DNA of 64,000 nt, taken from Persicaria tinctoria (taxonomy: Eukaryota; Streptophyta; Magnoliopsida; Caryophyllales; Polygonaceae). The stretch spans positions 40,340,892 to 40,404,891 of the forward strand of contig JBANSL010000002.1 of assembly GCA_037127255.1 (NCBI GenBank). The letters are read 5' to 3'. Positions 41,862-53,192 of this stretch are shown one piece after another. The notes below the pieces were generated by a model. It was not told the origin of the DNA. It did no database searches and was given only the letters and a program-made list of their open reading frames with translations. Position numbers and translations under genes: made by a program. Within the stretch, counting starts at the first letter, position 1. Each line of letters opens with the position of its first letter.

Positions 41862-42367
41862 CAGGGGCGGAGCCAGGAATATGTCCAGAGGGGGGCTCAA
41901 ATTTTTTTTCGCTAGTTCATGAAAAATTGCAATAGATGGCTTCTTAGATTGTGTAATAAATTTATCAATAATCAAAAAAAAAAAATACCACAAAGCACAA
42001 ATTTAATTAATACATCAAAGTTTATACCATATTAGAAGGTTTTAGAAAGTTCAAAATCACAAATTCATAATTAATCTAAGTTCTAAGTTCTAACTGAATG
42101 GGGAAATGAAAATTTAAAAAAAAAATAAGAAAGAAAGAAGAAGAGGCGAAATAACAAGGTGAAGGTTAAAAAAAATTGCATATTGAGGGCGGAATGTGAA
42201 TCGAACTCAGGACCATTGCTCTCCCAGACCCATCTGCTACCACTGTGCTGCATTGTACATCAGTGTTACTTTCAGATTTAAGTATATATATATATCAAAG
42301 TAATTTTTTTCCGGGGGGGGGGGGCTTGAGCCACCGCATGCCCCCCCCCCCCCTCCCTCCGCCCCTG
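41862..42367. mobile_element. hAT-type MITE (506 bp)
   Basis: The 8-bp TSD GTCAGGGT (41854-41861 and 42368-42375) fits the hAT superfamily. The terminal inverted repeat is CAGGGGCGGAG. It contains long G (from 42313) and C (to 42351) runs near the right end and a tRNA-like segment on the minus strand. No transposase. Confidence 0.88.
42189..42252 (-). other. tRNA-like segment inside the hAT MITE
   Basis: In minus sense it has an A-box-like CACAGTGGTAGCAGATGGG and a B-box-like GGTCCTGAGTTCGATTC at normal spacing. The acceptor stem does not pair, so it is not a functional tRNA. It may be a SINE head or a captured tRNA relic. Confidence 0.5.
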
Positions 42368-42375
42368 GTCAGGGT

Positions 42376-43570
42376 CACCGGAGAGAAGTCGCGCTCACCG
42401 CATCAGGAGAAAGAAAGAAAGGTAGGCGAAGAAGTATGCGAGGGTAGGAGAAGGAAAGATCTGGCGGTGATGAGGTGGTGGTGAAGGGACCAGGCGGGGC
42501 TGCAATCAAGAGAGGGAGAAGATGAAGAGCAATTCAACCTCGTATTGCCCTTGCGAAAGATAGCTGGTATGAGAAAGATTTGGTTGTCAACATCCGTTAT
42601 CAGGCGAGGGATGACTTCTGGCCGTCTTGCTAATTGACTTCTTTGTTGAACCACGGTAACCGCTAGGAGAGAATTAGGAAGGAATTGGGAGAGAGAACGT
42701 GGTGCCCTAATCTTAACTTCTCAACTGCTTCAGAAGTTAATCGAGGAAGGAAAAGGGAAATTGGGACAAAATAAAAGAAAAAAAAATTCTCTCCAAAAAA
42801 AGGCATGGCCAACACGTGGCGAATTGCTTTTGAAAAGGCTTTTGCTATTATATTGTAGGGAGTATGCGTTTTTTTTTTTAAAATAATTTTATTTATATTT
42901 AAAATATTTATATAAATTAAAATAGATCTTTCAAATCTAATTAAATTAGGATTTGGTTCAAACTAATTAAAACTAAATATCGCTTTATTTAAATTCTTTT
43001 TTGAATTTTAATAAATTTCATATTAACACTTCAACTAATGATTTTGCTTTATAATTGCATTAATTCAATAATATATTATAAATTCCAAAATCTACTATAT
43101 TTTAAAACTAAACTAAAATAAACTGATTATTTTTATTTATAAATTTAATAAAGTAATTTATTAGACGATTGCCTCAAAAGAAAATCAATTAATTCAATAA
43201 TATATTATAAATTCTAAAATCTATTATATTTTAAAAGCAAACTAAAATAAACTGATTATTTTTATTTATAAATCTAATAAAGTAATTTATTAGATGATTG
43301 CCTCAAAAGAAAGATTTAAAAAAAATTTAATTAACTATTTTTTTCAAGAAGTAATTCAATTTATAATAAATAATAATTTATTTAAATATAGAAAAATATT
43401 TAATTGATTAACAAAAAAACCTATATTAAAGGGTAGGCACCACTTTAGTATTATATATATTGATATATATTGATATAGGGTAAGGAAGTATTTAATAATT
43501 GAAAATTTAAAAAACAGAATCGACTTATTTAATTCGAATAAAAATCAAATTAGTATTAAAAGTCCAAAAT
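42376..43570. other. AT-rich region with a 129-bp tandem duplication
   Basis: Two 129-bp units (43061-43189 and 43190-43318) differ at few positions. The left part (42376-42780) resembles a gene 5' region (GA-rich, CT-rich) but contains no recognisable exon. Confidence 0.6.
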
Positions 43571-43590
43571 AATACCACTACGATCTCCTT

Positions 43591-43823
43591 GCCCTAGTGG
43601 TTAGGGAGAGGTGGCCCTTGCAAGAGGTCAAGGGTTAAAATCACACTTCTTACACAATTTGTGTATTAGTGGGTGCTCAAGCCTTCATTGGCTTGGGTGA
43701 GCCTGCCTGGTGGCTTGCCGTCTGGCTAAACCGGTTCGCGTCCTTTGCAGGCTAGGGCCCGGACCCGTGGGGGGATTAGTCGATAACCTCGGAACCCCCA
43801 CGTCCAAAAAAAAAATAAAAAAA
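43591..43823 (+). mobile_element. tRNA-derived SINE, copy 2
   Basis: TSD AATACCACTACGATCTCCTT (43571-43590 and 43824-43843), a 20-bp match whose leading A's may be tail. The start is GCCCTAGTGGTTAGGGAG (A box), then GGTCAAGGGTTAAAATC (decayed B box), a body with TTTGCAGGCTAGGGCCCGGA, the 3' end GATTAGTCGATAACCTCGG and an A-rich tail. Same family as copy 1. Confidence 0.92.
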
Positions 43824-43843
43824 AATACCACTACGATCTCCTT

Positions 43844-44998
43844 TAAATGGTATTGACTCACTGTGGATGGCTAAAGATTTCGGTGTTAGAACACATAAAA
43901 AACTGCGGGATAATTTCTGAAAATTTTAAAACTAAAATAGGGGCACATTTTATGAAAAAAAGAAATTACGAAAGCTTTTACATAATTACTCCATCTCCTC
44001 CTTCAGCCGACAGTAGCTCGAGCATATATTTATCGGCGACGTTCCGGCATCCCTCCGGCCTAACTTCGGTGAGTCGTAGGGGCTTCGATAGTGTTCGGAA
44101 TGATAGGCGAAAAGTGGCTACGGATTTTTGGCGATGAGGAGCATCTCCCTGATTTCTGGGAGATGTCCGACAGCGACTGGAAGCAGCGGACGAGTCGGCT
44201 TCAGCGGGTTTGGATTCGAAATTGGGGGTTTGCGAATTCGGGATCTTTTTGTGAAAAGTTTGTGAAAGAAAACATTGGTTGTGTATGTAGAGTGTGGTGG
44301 AAAGGCTTAGAGAGTCGGATATGGAGAGAAAAGACGGCAGACTGCTTCGAAAGTGAGCCAAAAAGGGGTGTATATAGGGGGAGGATTAGGGGACGAATTG
44401 GATGAAGATAAATCCGTAAACGATTAGATAATCAATTCTAAAGCTATCCCAATCCTCAATTTGATAAGATTCGTCCCGAACTGGGCGGATTTGGATAAAC
44501 TTTGAATTTGAAAAAAACTTTATTCGGGTATGTTTTAATCCAACTATTCAAAATTTGTTCAGTAAATCTGATTAGAGACTACTAAGGAACGTTCTAGAAT
44601 AATTTGTTTGAGATTTGGGCGATATTTGAGGGAGGCCAAATCCATCCTTGTTCAACAGTAGATCGACAGGCTCACAGACGGGAGGAAGGAGGAGGGTTCA
44701 CTAAACCGGTTCACTCTTTTTCCAGGATGGTCCGGTTCGGTTGAACCAAGAAAAACCGGTTTACGAATTGAATAACTTTTTATTAAAACCCATACAATTT
44801 AAATAATAAAACTAACAAAATATTTTATTAAATACATTTTATTTTTTGTAACGACATTTTTCTAAAACCTTATATTAAATACTTTACATATATTAAAATA
44901 AGTTATAATTATAAATCCTTCTATATTTGGGAGAAAAATATACAATTTTATCTTAAAATAATACAACTAAAAAATAATTTATTTATTATAAGTGCACA
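43844..44998. other. Unassigned region
   Basis: A GC-richer part (43985-44400) holds overlapping ORFs of 104 (plus, 44091-44405) and 127 (minus, 44361-43978) codons with no domain I recognise. The remainder is AT-rich. Confidence 0.4.
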
Positions 44999-45989
44999 TA
45001 AATGAAAGACTAATTTGCATGGATATACCATTTTATGGTACACTTTGCAAAAATAACCAACACCCAAAAAATTTGCAAAGGAATGACAAATTGTCATTCT
45101 TGCAAATTAATCTCAACAGGTTGCCGGTTACACTCAGCACAAACTAGGAAAGAGGGTGTGAAAATTTTGGACACGTGTCGAATGAAAAGAGGGTGGGATA
45201 GAGAGAGGGGGAGAGAAAGAGACCTATTTAATTGCTTTAAGCTAAATTTCAGGCATTTTCTTTTGTTAAAATTAAAAAATAAATTTATTTTTGAACTTAA
45301 TTTAATTTTATCTATCTATAGACACTCACTTTGTATATGTTTATGGAAAAAAATATTTCGAAGTAAAGTTTGGTCTATATCGCATCTTGATCTCAATTTG
45401 GAGTATGGCATGGATAACCATTTGGATGGCAAATACAACAATTTATCTGGCACAGAAATTCACACAACTAACAAGACAAACCAGAAAATCTGGGCAGAAC
45501 CGACAATCGTTGCTCCGGAGATGAAAGGTAAAGCTCCCGACGTGGAAACGATTAAACAATTAAGACCTAAACCAAAAACTACAAAGTACTAAAGTTCCTA
45601 ACCAATACATAACAAGTTAGGTACAAAACAACATAATGGGTAGAACCGACAATCGTTGCTCCGGATATGAAGGTTAAAGCTCCCGACATGGACATGGAGG
45701 AGGGGGCAATGCTCATAGAGGAGAGCATGTCGTTTGGGTGCGTCAGGAGCAAGATAATGGAGACAAGCAGGTACCCGTCTTGGGGAGAGTTCCTTCGCCG
45801 AAAGCGTCGGAGGACATAAACAAGCGTGGCGTGACAAGGTGAAGAAATTGATGTCTAGTTGGGTAACTCTTCTTTTGCGTAGTCGAATATAGTATTTTGT
45901 TAGTTTGCTTGTAACTCAATGACACTTTGGGATTTTGGTGGTTTTGAATGTACATAACTGGACATTTAGTTTATCGACGATGCAAAAGA

Positions 45990-46850
45990 CAAATGTATGC
46001 GATTTTTTGTTGGCTAGCCAGTATATGATTTTCCCTAGCCAATAAAATCAAAGTCTATGCCAATAAGATAATAACCCTTGACACATCTTATTGATCTCAT
46101 AAACTTCTCATCCTAAGTATATCGACCATTAAACTCAAACGAAATACCTCATAACGCAGAATTCACAATAACCATCCATAACACATATAAACAAGTGACC
46201 ACAAGACCACAACATACCTTATCAGTAATCAAACACAAGTCATCCAAAAGGTGGAAACGATTAAACAATTAAAACCTAAGTAAGTGTGGAATGATAAGGT
46301 CATCATATGCCGCTCGTCGTACGGACGCCTTTTCTTTTCAGTCGGCGAAGGATGGTTTTTGTTATTTTGCATGAACTCAAGGTGAAGAAGTCCTCAAAGC
46401 TTGTTACAAAGTAAAAAGAAATACTAACTAGGTGCTGAAACACAAAAAAAATCCATACAACCCTATATAATACATGATTTCACTTGGCCTAAAAAAAAAG
46501 AAAAAGTTACGATTTACACTCACTAGCCAGTAACTATTGTCGTCTAGCCACTGACTACGATCTCTTAGCCAATATAAGACTAACCCCTGTCGGATCTCGT
46601 CTACCTCGGGAACTTCCCACCTCAAGAATAGCTAGGATAAACGACATTCTTTGAGTTGCTAAAGGTTGGTTTTTGTTATTATGCATATATGTACAACAAT
46701 TACAGTATGTGGTTGTCCGTTTTGGTTGCCGGAGATGCGAACCCCGAATATATGCGATTTACGCTTACTAGCCAGTAACTATTGTTGTCTAGCCAATAAA
46801 ACCGATGTCTCAGCCAATGGAAGACTAAGTCTATCGGATATTATTAATCT
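45990..46850. repeat. Three dispersed copies of a CTAGCCA-containing block
   Basis: Blocks around 46000-46130, 46508-46620 and 46757-46870 share TGCGATTT or ACGATTTAC, TAGCCAGTAACTATTGT, GTCTAGCCA, TAGCCAATA and a TGTCGGAT-like end. Identity is partial. An older internal amplification inside the candidate Mutator-like element. Confidence 0.6.
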
Positions 46851-47196
46851 CAGAAACTACCCAAAACATTTACATAAACTGGAAATGAGTTAATGTTCAA
46901 ACAAAGATGCAATTAGAAGAAGATGAAAGAGTGCACATTCACATAACAAGCAACCTAAATACTCAAACACAACAGCCTCCTCTTCTTTCTCCATTCACGG
47001 CTTCACCGAATCCCAAATCCCTCTTTTTGACTGAAACCACAAAAAAAAATAGAAAAGGTTAAAACCCTAGAACAAAATTCTACAAGGGATGTTTTCGGAA
47101 TTTCAATCTTCTTTCCTCCCCGATTTCCGAGTTCTTGCCCATCATCAATCCCTCCACATAAAATCAGCTTCAGATCTGGTGTCAATTTGGCCCCAA

Positions 47197-48423
47197 CACT
47201 AGTACAAATATAGGGGGTGGAGCACAGTAAGTTGGGTACGGTTTTTGACAAGCGTGCTTATTTTTTTATTTTAAGCACGGTTTTAGATTAAAAGTGTGTT
47301 CCTAGCCCCAAATTCAACTAAAAGCAACACGCTTTTCTATAAAACCGTTCTCGTTTATTTCTAAAAAAATATTTAGACCGGTTTTCGTGTAAAGCGTGCT
47401 TAAAAAAACTTAAAACGAACACGGTTTAATTTTGAAAGTGTGTTCCCAAAACCAGATTTGACTAAAACAAACACGCTTTGCTATAAAACCGTTCTCGTTT
47501 GTTTGTAAAAAAATATTTAACTCAGTTTTCGTGTAAAGCGTGCTTAAAAAAATTACAACGAACACGGTTTAATTCTCAAAGTGTGTTCCCAAAATTAAAT
47601 TTAACTAAAACGAACACGCTTTTCTATAAAACCGTTCTCATTTATTTATGAAAACTAGTAACCTCGGTTTTCATGTGAAGCGTGCTTAAAAATAAATTAA
47701 AACGAACACGGTTTCATTTTACAAGTGTGTTCCCAAAACAAACTTTAACTAAAATCAACACGCTTTTCTATAGAACTGTTCTCGTTTGTTTCTAAAGGAA
47801 TAATTAGCTCGGTTTTCATGTAACGCGTGCTTAAAAAAATTAAAACAAACACGGTTTTATAAGAAAAGTATCTTCCCAAAACAAAATTTAACTAGAGGGA
47901 ACACATTTTTCTTTTAAAGCGTTCTCATTTATTTTTATAAATCAATCTCGAAAAAAATATTTTTTTATATTTAGAGTTTTTTTTTGAGTAATTAGATTAA
48001 GTAAATGCACAAAGTTACAACAAAATTTCGTAGTTCGGGTGGCAGGAGTGTAAAGTGGGCGAATTCAGTTTGAGGGTGCAAGAGGTCTTGAGAGAAATAT
48101 GAAAGAGCACACTTTTTATTTAAAGCGTGCTTACAGAAATATGAAAGAGCACACTTTTCATTTAAAGCGTTCTTATTATTAAGCACGGTTTGAAAAAAAG
48201 TGTGCTAAAACTTTTTTTTTAGCACACTTCAATTGAAGCGTTCTTATAATTGGTCGTATGACAATTTTAAGAACGCTTCAACACAAAACCGTGCTTAAAA
48301 TATGGGATCACGGTTAAATAGTAAGTGTGCTTGTTTGGGAGCGCACTCACTATAAGCACAGTACGAGAAGTGTGCTCCCATGCACAAAAAAAGCGTGCTC
48401 TAGTCCCCCCTTTTGTACTAGTG
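47197..48423. mobile_element. CACTA (En/Spm) non-autonomous element (1227 bp)
   Basis: TSD CAA (47194-47196, 48424-48426). Termini CACTAGTACAAA in inverted orientation. The interior is built of about five imperfect repeats near 120 bp carrying AACACGCTTTTCTATAAAACC and GCGTGCTTAAAA words, i.e. expanded subterminal repeats. No transposase ORF. Confidence 0.92.
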
Positions 48424-48544
48424 CAAATTCCTCACCCAAATCATCAATTTCTCGCCGTCGCGCCTCCACCGCCCGGAGAACCGCCATGGACGCCTCCCCG
48501 ATGAACCACCTCCGATAGGACACGCTTCACATCATCTTCGTCAA

Positions 48545-48568
48545 CCCCCCCCCCCCCCCCCCCCCCCC
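48545..48568 (+). repeat. Run of 24 C
   Basis: An uninterrupted C24 tract next to a tandem 114-bp repeat. Its length is prone to sequencing error. Confidence 0.8.
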
Positions 48569-48569
48569 G

Positions 48570-48797
48570 CGGCAAATCGGTGTGTGCCAATCCGTTTGCA
48601 GATCCCTCCACCAAGCCCGAACATCTGCCGCCTTCCTCCACCTTGTCGTCGCCTCCCAGCCTCCCCTCTCCATCCTCGCCCTGCGGCAAATCGGTGTGTG
48701 CCAATCCGTTTGCAGATCCCTCCACCAAGCCCGAACATTCGCCGCCTTCCTCCACCTTGTCGTCGCCTCCCAGCCTCCCCTCTCCATCCTCGCCCTC
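48570..48797 (+). repeat. Two tandem 114-bp units in CT-rich gene-like sequence
   Basis: Units 48570-48683 and 48684-48797, nearly identical. 114 is divisible by three, so ORFs run through both units in several frames (for example 48580-48894, FADPSTKPEH repeated). It resembles a Pro/Ser-rich N-terminal exon, but no domain is recognised and I do not call a gene. Confidence 0.85.
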
Positions 48798-49171
48798 CGC
48801 CCTCCCACCAGCATCACCACCAGCGCGTCGCCTCCCCCGCTTCTTCTTCGCTGCACGCCTTCGATTCAAGCTCCGACGCGTGCCTCATATTTGACCTCAC
48901 CTTCTCCTTCGCTGCGATTCATTGTACTCCCCCCGTCTACAGATTCAATGAACTCTCTCTCCTTTCCTAATCCCTTAAATCCCGCCCAAAGATTGCCAAA
49001 ATTTCAAAAGCCCGCCCAAATTCATTAACCCATAATAGAAGGTCAAGGTGACCTGTTAGTTTTGCAAATAAATTTTGCTTTTTGACATTTACCACATTTT
49101 CTATTGGGGGTGATATTTTTGCAAAGGGTGAAATGTTATGGTATATTGAGTATCATTTACTGTAAATGAAA

Positions 49172-49487
49172 TATCTCAAAAATAGTTATAAAACTCTATG
49201 TTTATTTAATTTAAAAATAATAGAAATTTTATTAAAAATATATTTACTTAAAACAATATACCCAAAAATAATTTGGGGTATTTCAAATATATCGACAATA
49301 TCCAAACAATATATGTACGCCATATCTTTTTTTAGCAAATATAGGACATATCCAAACAATAATTTTCTAACTTAAAAATCCTACTTTTTAATACTTTAAA
49401 TATTTTAAATTAATTTTCTAATTAAAATCCCTACTTTAAAGGAGAAGCCGCCACATGTCTTAGGCGACTTCTCCTTTATTATTATAA
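49172..49487. other. AT-rich spacer
   Basis: No coding or element ends seen between the candidate Mutator-like element and the Helitron 2 terminus. Confidence 0.5.
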
Positions 49488-49750
49488 CTAGTTTAAAATC
49501 CGTGCCCGAGGCACGGGGTCTTACGTAATATATTTTTACAATGAAATAAATTAAAATAATAGTAGTAGTTTCTTGATGAGCTATTTGAGTTTAAATCATC
49601 AAGCTATCACTAATACTAAATGAGTTTGTATGGTGAGTTAAAAAGGTTATTAATTATAAAATAAAATAAGAACAGTATATCAAAGAATTGTAGATCAATT
49701 GTTTAAACTCAAATTAATGTTTGCATGATCAAGTATTGGCCTAAAAGTCT

Positions 49751-49781
<31 letters not shown>

Positions 49782-50487
49782 AACAGGTGAAACTATTTAG
49801 TTCAACTTGTCGACTACATGGAATAAACATTTTTGGGATCATATTCACTCATACTCCAATCATCCACATTAAAAATATTTTGAAGCTACATATTTTTTTT
49901 AAAGAAAATCCAAAATACTCAAAGAATGATAACTAAAACGTTGATAAATGCACATATTCAAAATCCTACTATTGAGCATAATGAAACTTTATATGACAAA
50001 ATGCATAAAAGCATTGAATATTGAACCATCCGATCATCCGATGATACAATCTATAAAAAAAAAAAATGCATGAACGACATTTTAATGAACTTTTTATACC
50101 ATAACAAAAATTCCTCTCAGCATGACCTTCAATCCTTAAAATACTTTGCGTACCATAGAAGGCTGCAATCAAAGACATTAATTTAGGCAACGCGTTAAAT
50201 GATAGAAAATGCAAATGCCTCTATAATTTTCCACATTGACAAATATTTTTTTTAAAACAATACTCCTACGTGTAATATTACGAATATGTTGAATTCCGGT
50301 AAGTGCACGAGAGATGACTTGGAAAATATATTTTTGAAAATATGTTGAGTTTACATAGTTGGTAAAGGATAATTAAATACAATGTTAATTCAAAACACAT
50401 AAAGCGTTCTTCGTCTTTTTAGAAAACATTCTACATGCAATACTCTAAGGATAGAAGAGAAGGGTTAACGTACCGTTTTGAGATATG

Positions 50488-50831
50488 TTAAGTGATGGTG
50501 AAGCTAACATTTTGAAAGATCTCTTTGTATACTACATTAGGGGTAGCATTATGTGGTTTTCCTTCAGCATCGCAGATCAAAATCTTCAAACCGTTTCTCC
50601 TTGTAACCCTCGAAGGTGCAACATACAATTGTCCGTGAGTGAAAACAGGCTGACAAAGATATAAGCCAACTTGTGAAAGTGATTGACCTTGACTTTTATT
50701 TATCGTCATCGCAAAACATACCATCAACAGAAATTGTTTTCTCTGAAATTTAAATGGGTATCTTGTATCAGATGGTATAAGGACCATGCGTGGGATGTAA
50801 ACTGTTGCTCCTATGTTTCTTCCAGATATGA
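50488..50831 (-). pseudogene. Helitron helicase (RepHel) C-terminal fragment
   Basis: The minus frame encodes ISGRNIGATVYIPRMVLIPSD, then YPFKFQRKQFLLMVCFAMTI, INKSQGQSLSQVGLYLC, QPVFTHGQLYVAPSRV and GLKILICDAEGK, ending NVVYKEIFQNV plus a few residues. This is the usual C-terminus of plant Helitron Pif1-like helicases, intact in frame. Homology stops at about 50831, where a 27-bp local duplication marks the breakpoint. An ORF continues upstream to 51057 but that part is unrelated. Confidence 0.9.
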
Positions 50832-50858
50832 TATCTTGTATCAGATGGTATAAGGACC

Positions 50859-52412
50859 GCATTGGTGTCCTACCAATGCGGTCTTCCGAATTGATGGGTT
50901 CCCCAATCTCCCAAATTCGCAATAGAAAGTTGGAAGTCGGGTACGAGGGTGCGAGCGGCCATGGACACCAGAACCCAAGTATGTTCAGATTGCTCTCATG
51001 TCTTTCTCTGACGGTTTCCATTTTAATGAAAGCCTTCTTCTCTTCCTCTCCTCCCATCCCTCAATCTTTCGCTCACAGGCTTCCTCTTCCTAATTCGTTT
51101 CTCGGTGATCGGCGTCAATGGCGTTGCAAACGGCCCAAGATGCTTTCCTACGACTACGTCGACTTAATTAATTGGCGTTCGCTGTCAGTCGTTTAGGCGT
51201 CCGAGGCGGAGAATCGAAGTCTCCAACCGCTCGAGCGTTCATCTCCGACGCGGATTTGACTTCGTTGGTGCTTGTGGCGGTCTCCACTTGGATCTCCTTT
51301 CCTTTTTCCATCAGCATAACCGCTTCTTCTGCTGGGATTTAGCCAGTTGTGAAATTAGTATCGATTTTTTCGATTTAGATTTTGTATGATATCCTCTTCT
51401 TTGACATCTAAATATCTAGGGTTTCTTTTTTTTTTTCGATGTTTATAGCGATTATATTATCACAGGCACATCCATGGCTCTTTAGAGAATTCATCGTTGT
51501 CCAATGTCGTACTTGATTTAGGGTTCCTAATTTGGGGCCAAATCCAATGTCATGGACTAGAGGCTCAGATGGATGTGTTGCGTCGTTCATTCCTTTTCAT
51601 TGATTGAATTGTTCTCTTCATACCGCTAAAATTGTGAAATTGATTAATTATTTCCGCTGAATTGGAGACGTGGTGGTGGTTGTTCATGGTTTTAGGGTTC
51701 AGATTAGAGCGGGAAGACACCCGGTTGACCAAAGATAATGACGAGATCATGGAGAGGCGAGGATCGACGATAACCTAGGGTTCTGAAATTTCCCAATGTC
51801 GGATCTAGCAAGCAGGTGAGAAAAGCTTCTTTTTCTCACAATGATTTGTAAGGAATCAAATTTTCCAATTAAACTGTTTTTTCTTGGTTGAATTTGAGCT
51901 TTTCTTATTTGAGTTTCTCCCAAATTGAATTAGGACTTCTCTTTTGATTGAGTTTGTATTGATTCTACTGGTTGAATTGGAATTTTAGGATTTTTCTTTT
52001 GATTTAGGGATTTAATTTTGATTAAGTTAGTATACAATCGGGTTAGTATAGAATCCTGGTGAATTTGTGGTGACCTTTCCAAGGGCTTGCCAACTCGGGT
52101 TCAATCATGGTAACTGCTAGCAACTGTTTTTATGGCAGTAAGATCTTATGCAATTTTCAAGTCAGAAAAAGCGCATATTTTTGTGGCATATGTCCATCAG
52201 CCACAATAATCAAAATGAAATTCACCATGTTAGCTTGATATATTTTTGGAATTAGAATGGTATGAGCATTTTATGGCAATCTTTTGATTGGTATAAGCTT
52301 CTTTGTGCAACCATTAATTGCTAATTACATTTCTTTTTGTTCTTGGAAAATTATGTCAATCGATATCTGTGCTCCTCTTTTTTGTGGTTTAAAAGCTTTG
52401 TTGTGTTTACAG
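50859..52412 (+). other. Gene-like sequence of unknown origin (UTR/intron character)
   Basis: CT-rich, with possible exon-like stretches (for example 51010-51195) and an ATG followed by a splice-donor-like GTGAG at about 51797-51820. The remainder to 52412 is T-rich like plant introns. I cannot name the source gene(s). Confidence 0.4.
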
Positions 52413-52543
52413 GACAAAATCCATCACCAATATGGGATAAACTGGTGTTGAATAAAATAAAGGAAAAGCTTGGTGGAGGAGTCCTTTTTATGATTTCAGG
52501 TTCTGCACATATGTCACTTGATGTGTTGGAAAAGCTTGGCTGA
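52413..52543 (+). pseudogene. Captured exon of a long-chain acyl-CoA synthetase (LACS)
   Basis: After a TTTACAG splice acceptor (52406-52412) the frame reads GQNPSPIWDKLVLNKIKEKL, then GGGVLFMISGSA and a stop at 52541. This matches the conserved LACS/AMP-binding segment known in plants as NPSPxWDxLVFNKIxxxLGGRVRFMxSG. The peroxisomal LACS6/7 type fits best from memory. The C-terminal residues diverge from the family and no downstream catalytic part remains, so it is a fragment with no enzyme function. Assigned from motif recall; no alignment was run. Confidence 0.75.
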
Positions 52544-52682
52544 ATCGATTTAGCTTTTATTTAGTTAAAGATTATCCAAACTTGTGGCCTATTGTTCCAA
52601 AATGTTATTTTGATGCATTTTCATCACATTTCCAAAATGTTCCAAATTTAATGTTATGTTCCAATTGCTTTTTGGGTTGTAG

Positions 52683-53033
52683 GCTAACCAGGAAACAGAT
52701 GAGGTCTATGCTCAAATTACCCTCTTTCCTGAACAAGATGTAAGGGATTTTCAATTGATGTTTGTGTAATTTCCATGTTTATTACCCCTTTTTAACCTTT
52801 GTGTAGTTGCTTCATTTTAGTATAGGTTTTTTTTTAATGAGTGTAGTGTGATGGATTTGTGCAGCAAACTGAGCCTGATAAGGCTGATCCGAGCCCAGTT
52901 GATGCAACAGGGCCGTCGGTGCACTTTTTCTGTAAGGTCTTCACTACGTCGGATACGAGCACTCATGGCGGTTTCTAACCCAGCAAAAAGGCATGCACAT
53001 GACCCTCAGCAAACTAAGGTGATGGCAATGTAG
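52683..53033 (+). pseudogene. Captured auxin response factor (ARF) fragment, two exons with intron
   Basis: Exon 1 (52683-52739, flanked by TTGTAG and GTAAGG) encodes ANQETDEVYAQITLFPEQD. Exon 2 (from 52865 after GTGCAG) encodes a spacer, then [19 protein letters not shown], the start of the ARF B3 DNA-binding domain (usual form [16 protein letters not shown]). A stop follows immediately and the rest of B3 is decayed. The intact intron between two correctly ordered ARF exons shows capture at the DNA level. Without a complete B3, dimerisation or activation domains it cannot act as an ARF. Confidence 0.88.
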
Positions 53034-53192
53034 ACTAAGGTGTTTGCCTTTTGGTTTCTCATTGTAACTTAGTTTGTTACAGTTCATGATTTAGCATACC
53101 TGTTATTTGTTATCTTGATCTTTTACCTTTGCTCTTGCTCTTAATTGCCATGTGTCCCACATCTTATATTTTATACTGCTTACTTGATGTAG

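Larger units (their letters stand above)
45008..49162. mobile_element. Candidate Mutator-like element carrying gene-like sequence
   Basis: A 9-bp direct repeat TAAATGAAA (44999-45007 and 49163-49171) flanks imperfect inverted ends. The left GGATATACCAT...CTTTGCAAAAATAACC and the right read in reverse, CAATATACCAT...CTTTGCAAAAATATC, agree in order and spacing. No transposase is recognised. It contains a CACTA element (47197-48423) flanked by CT-rich, GC-rich sequence like a plant gene 5' end, so a Pack-MULE is possible. Confidence 0.65.

Noticed and set aside
44091..44405. Possible host exon (104 codons, Trp-rich)
   Set aside because: It overlaps an equally long ORF on the other strand, shows no clear splice context, and matches no family I know.
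45035..45592. 185-codon plus-strand ORF
   Set aside because: No domain recognised, the N-terminal part overlaps the inverted end of the candidate Mutator-like element, and part of its 3' end recurs nearby out of frame. Probably chance.
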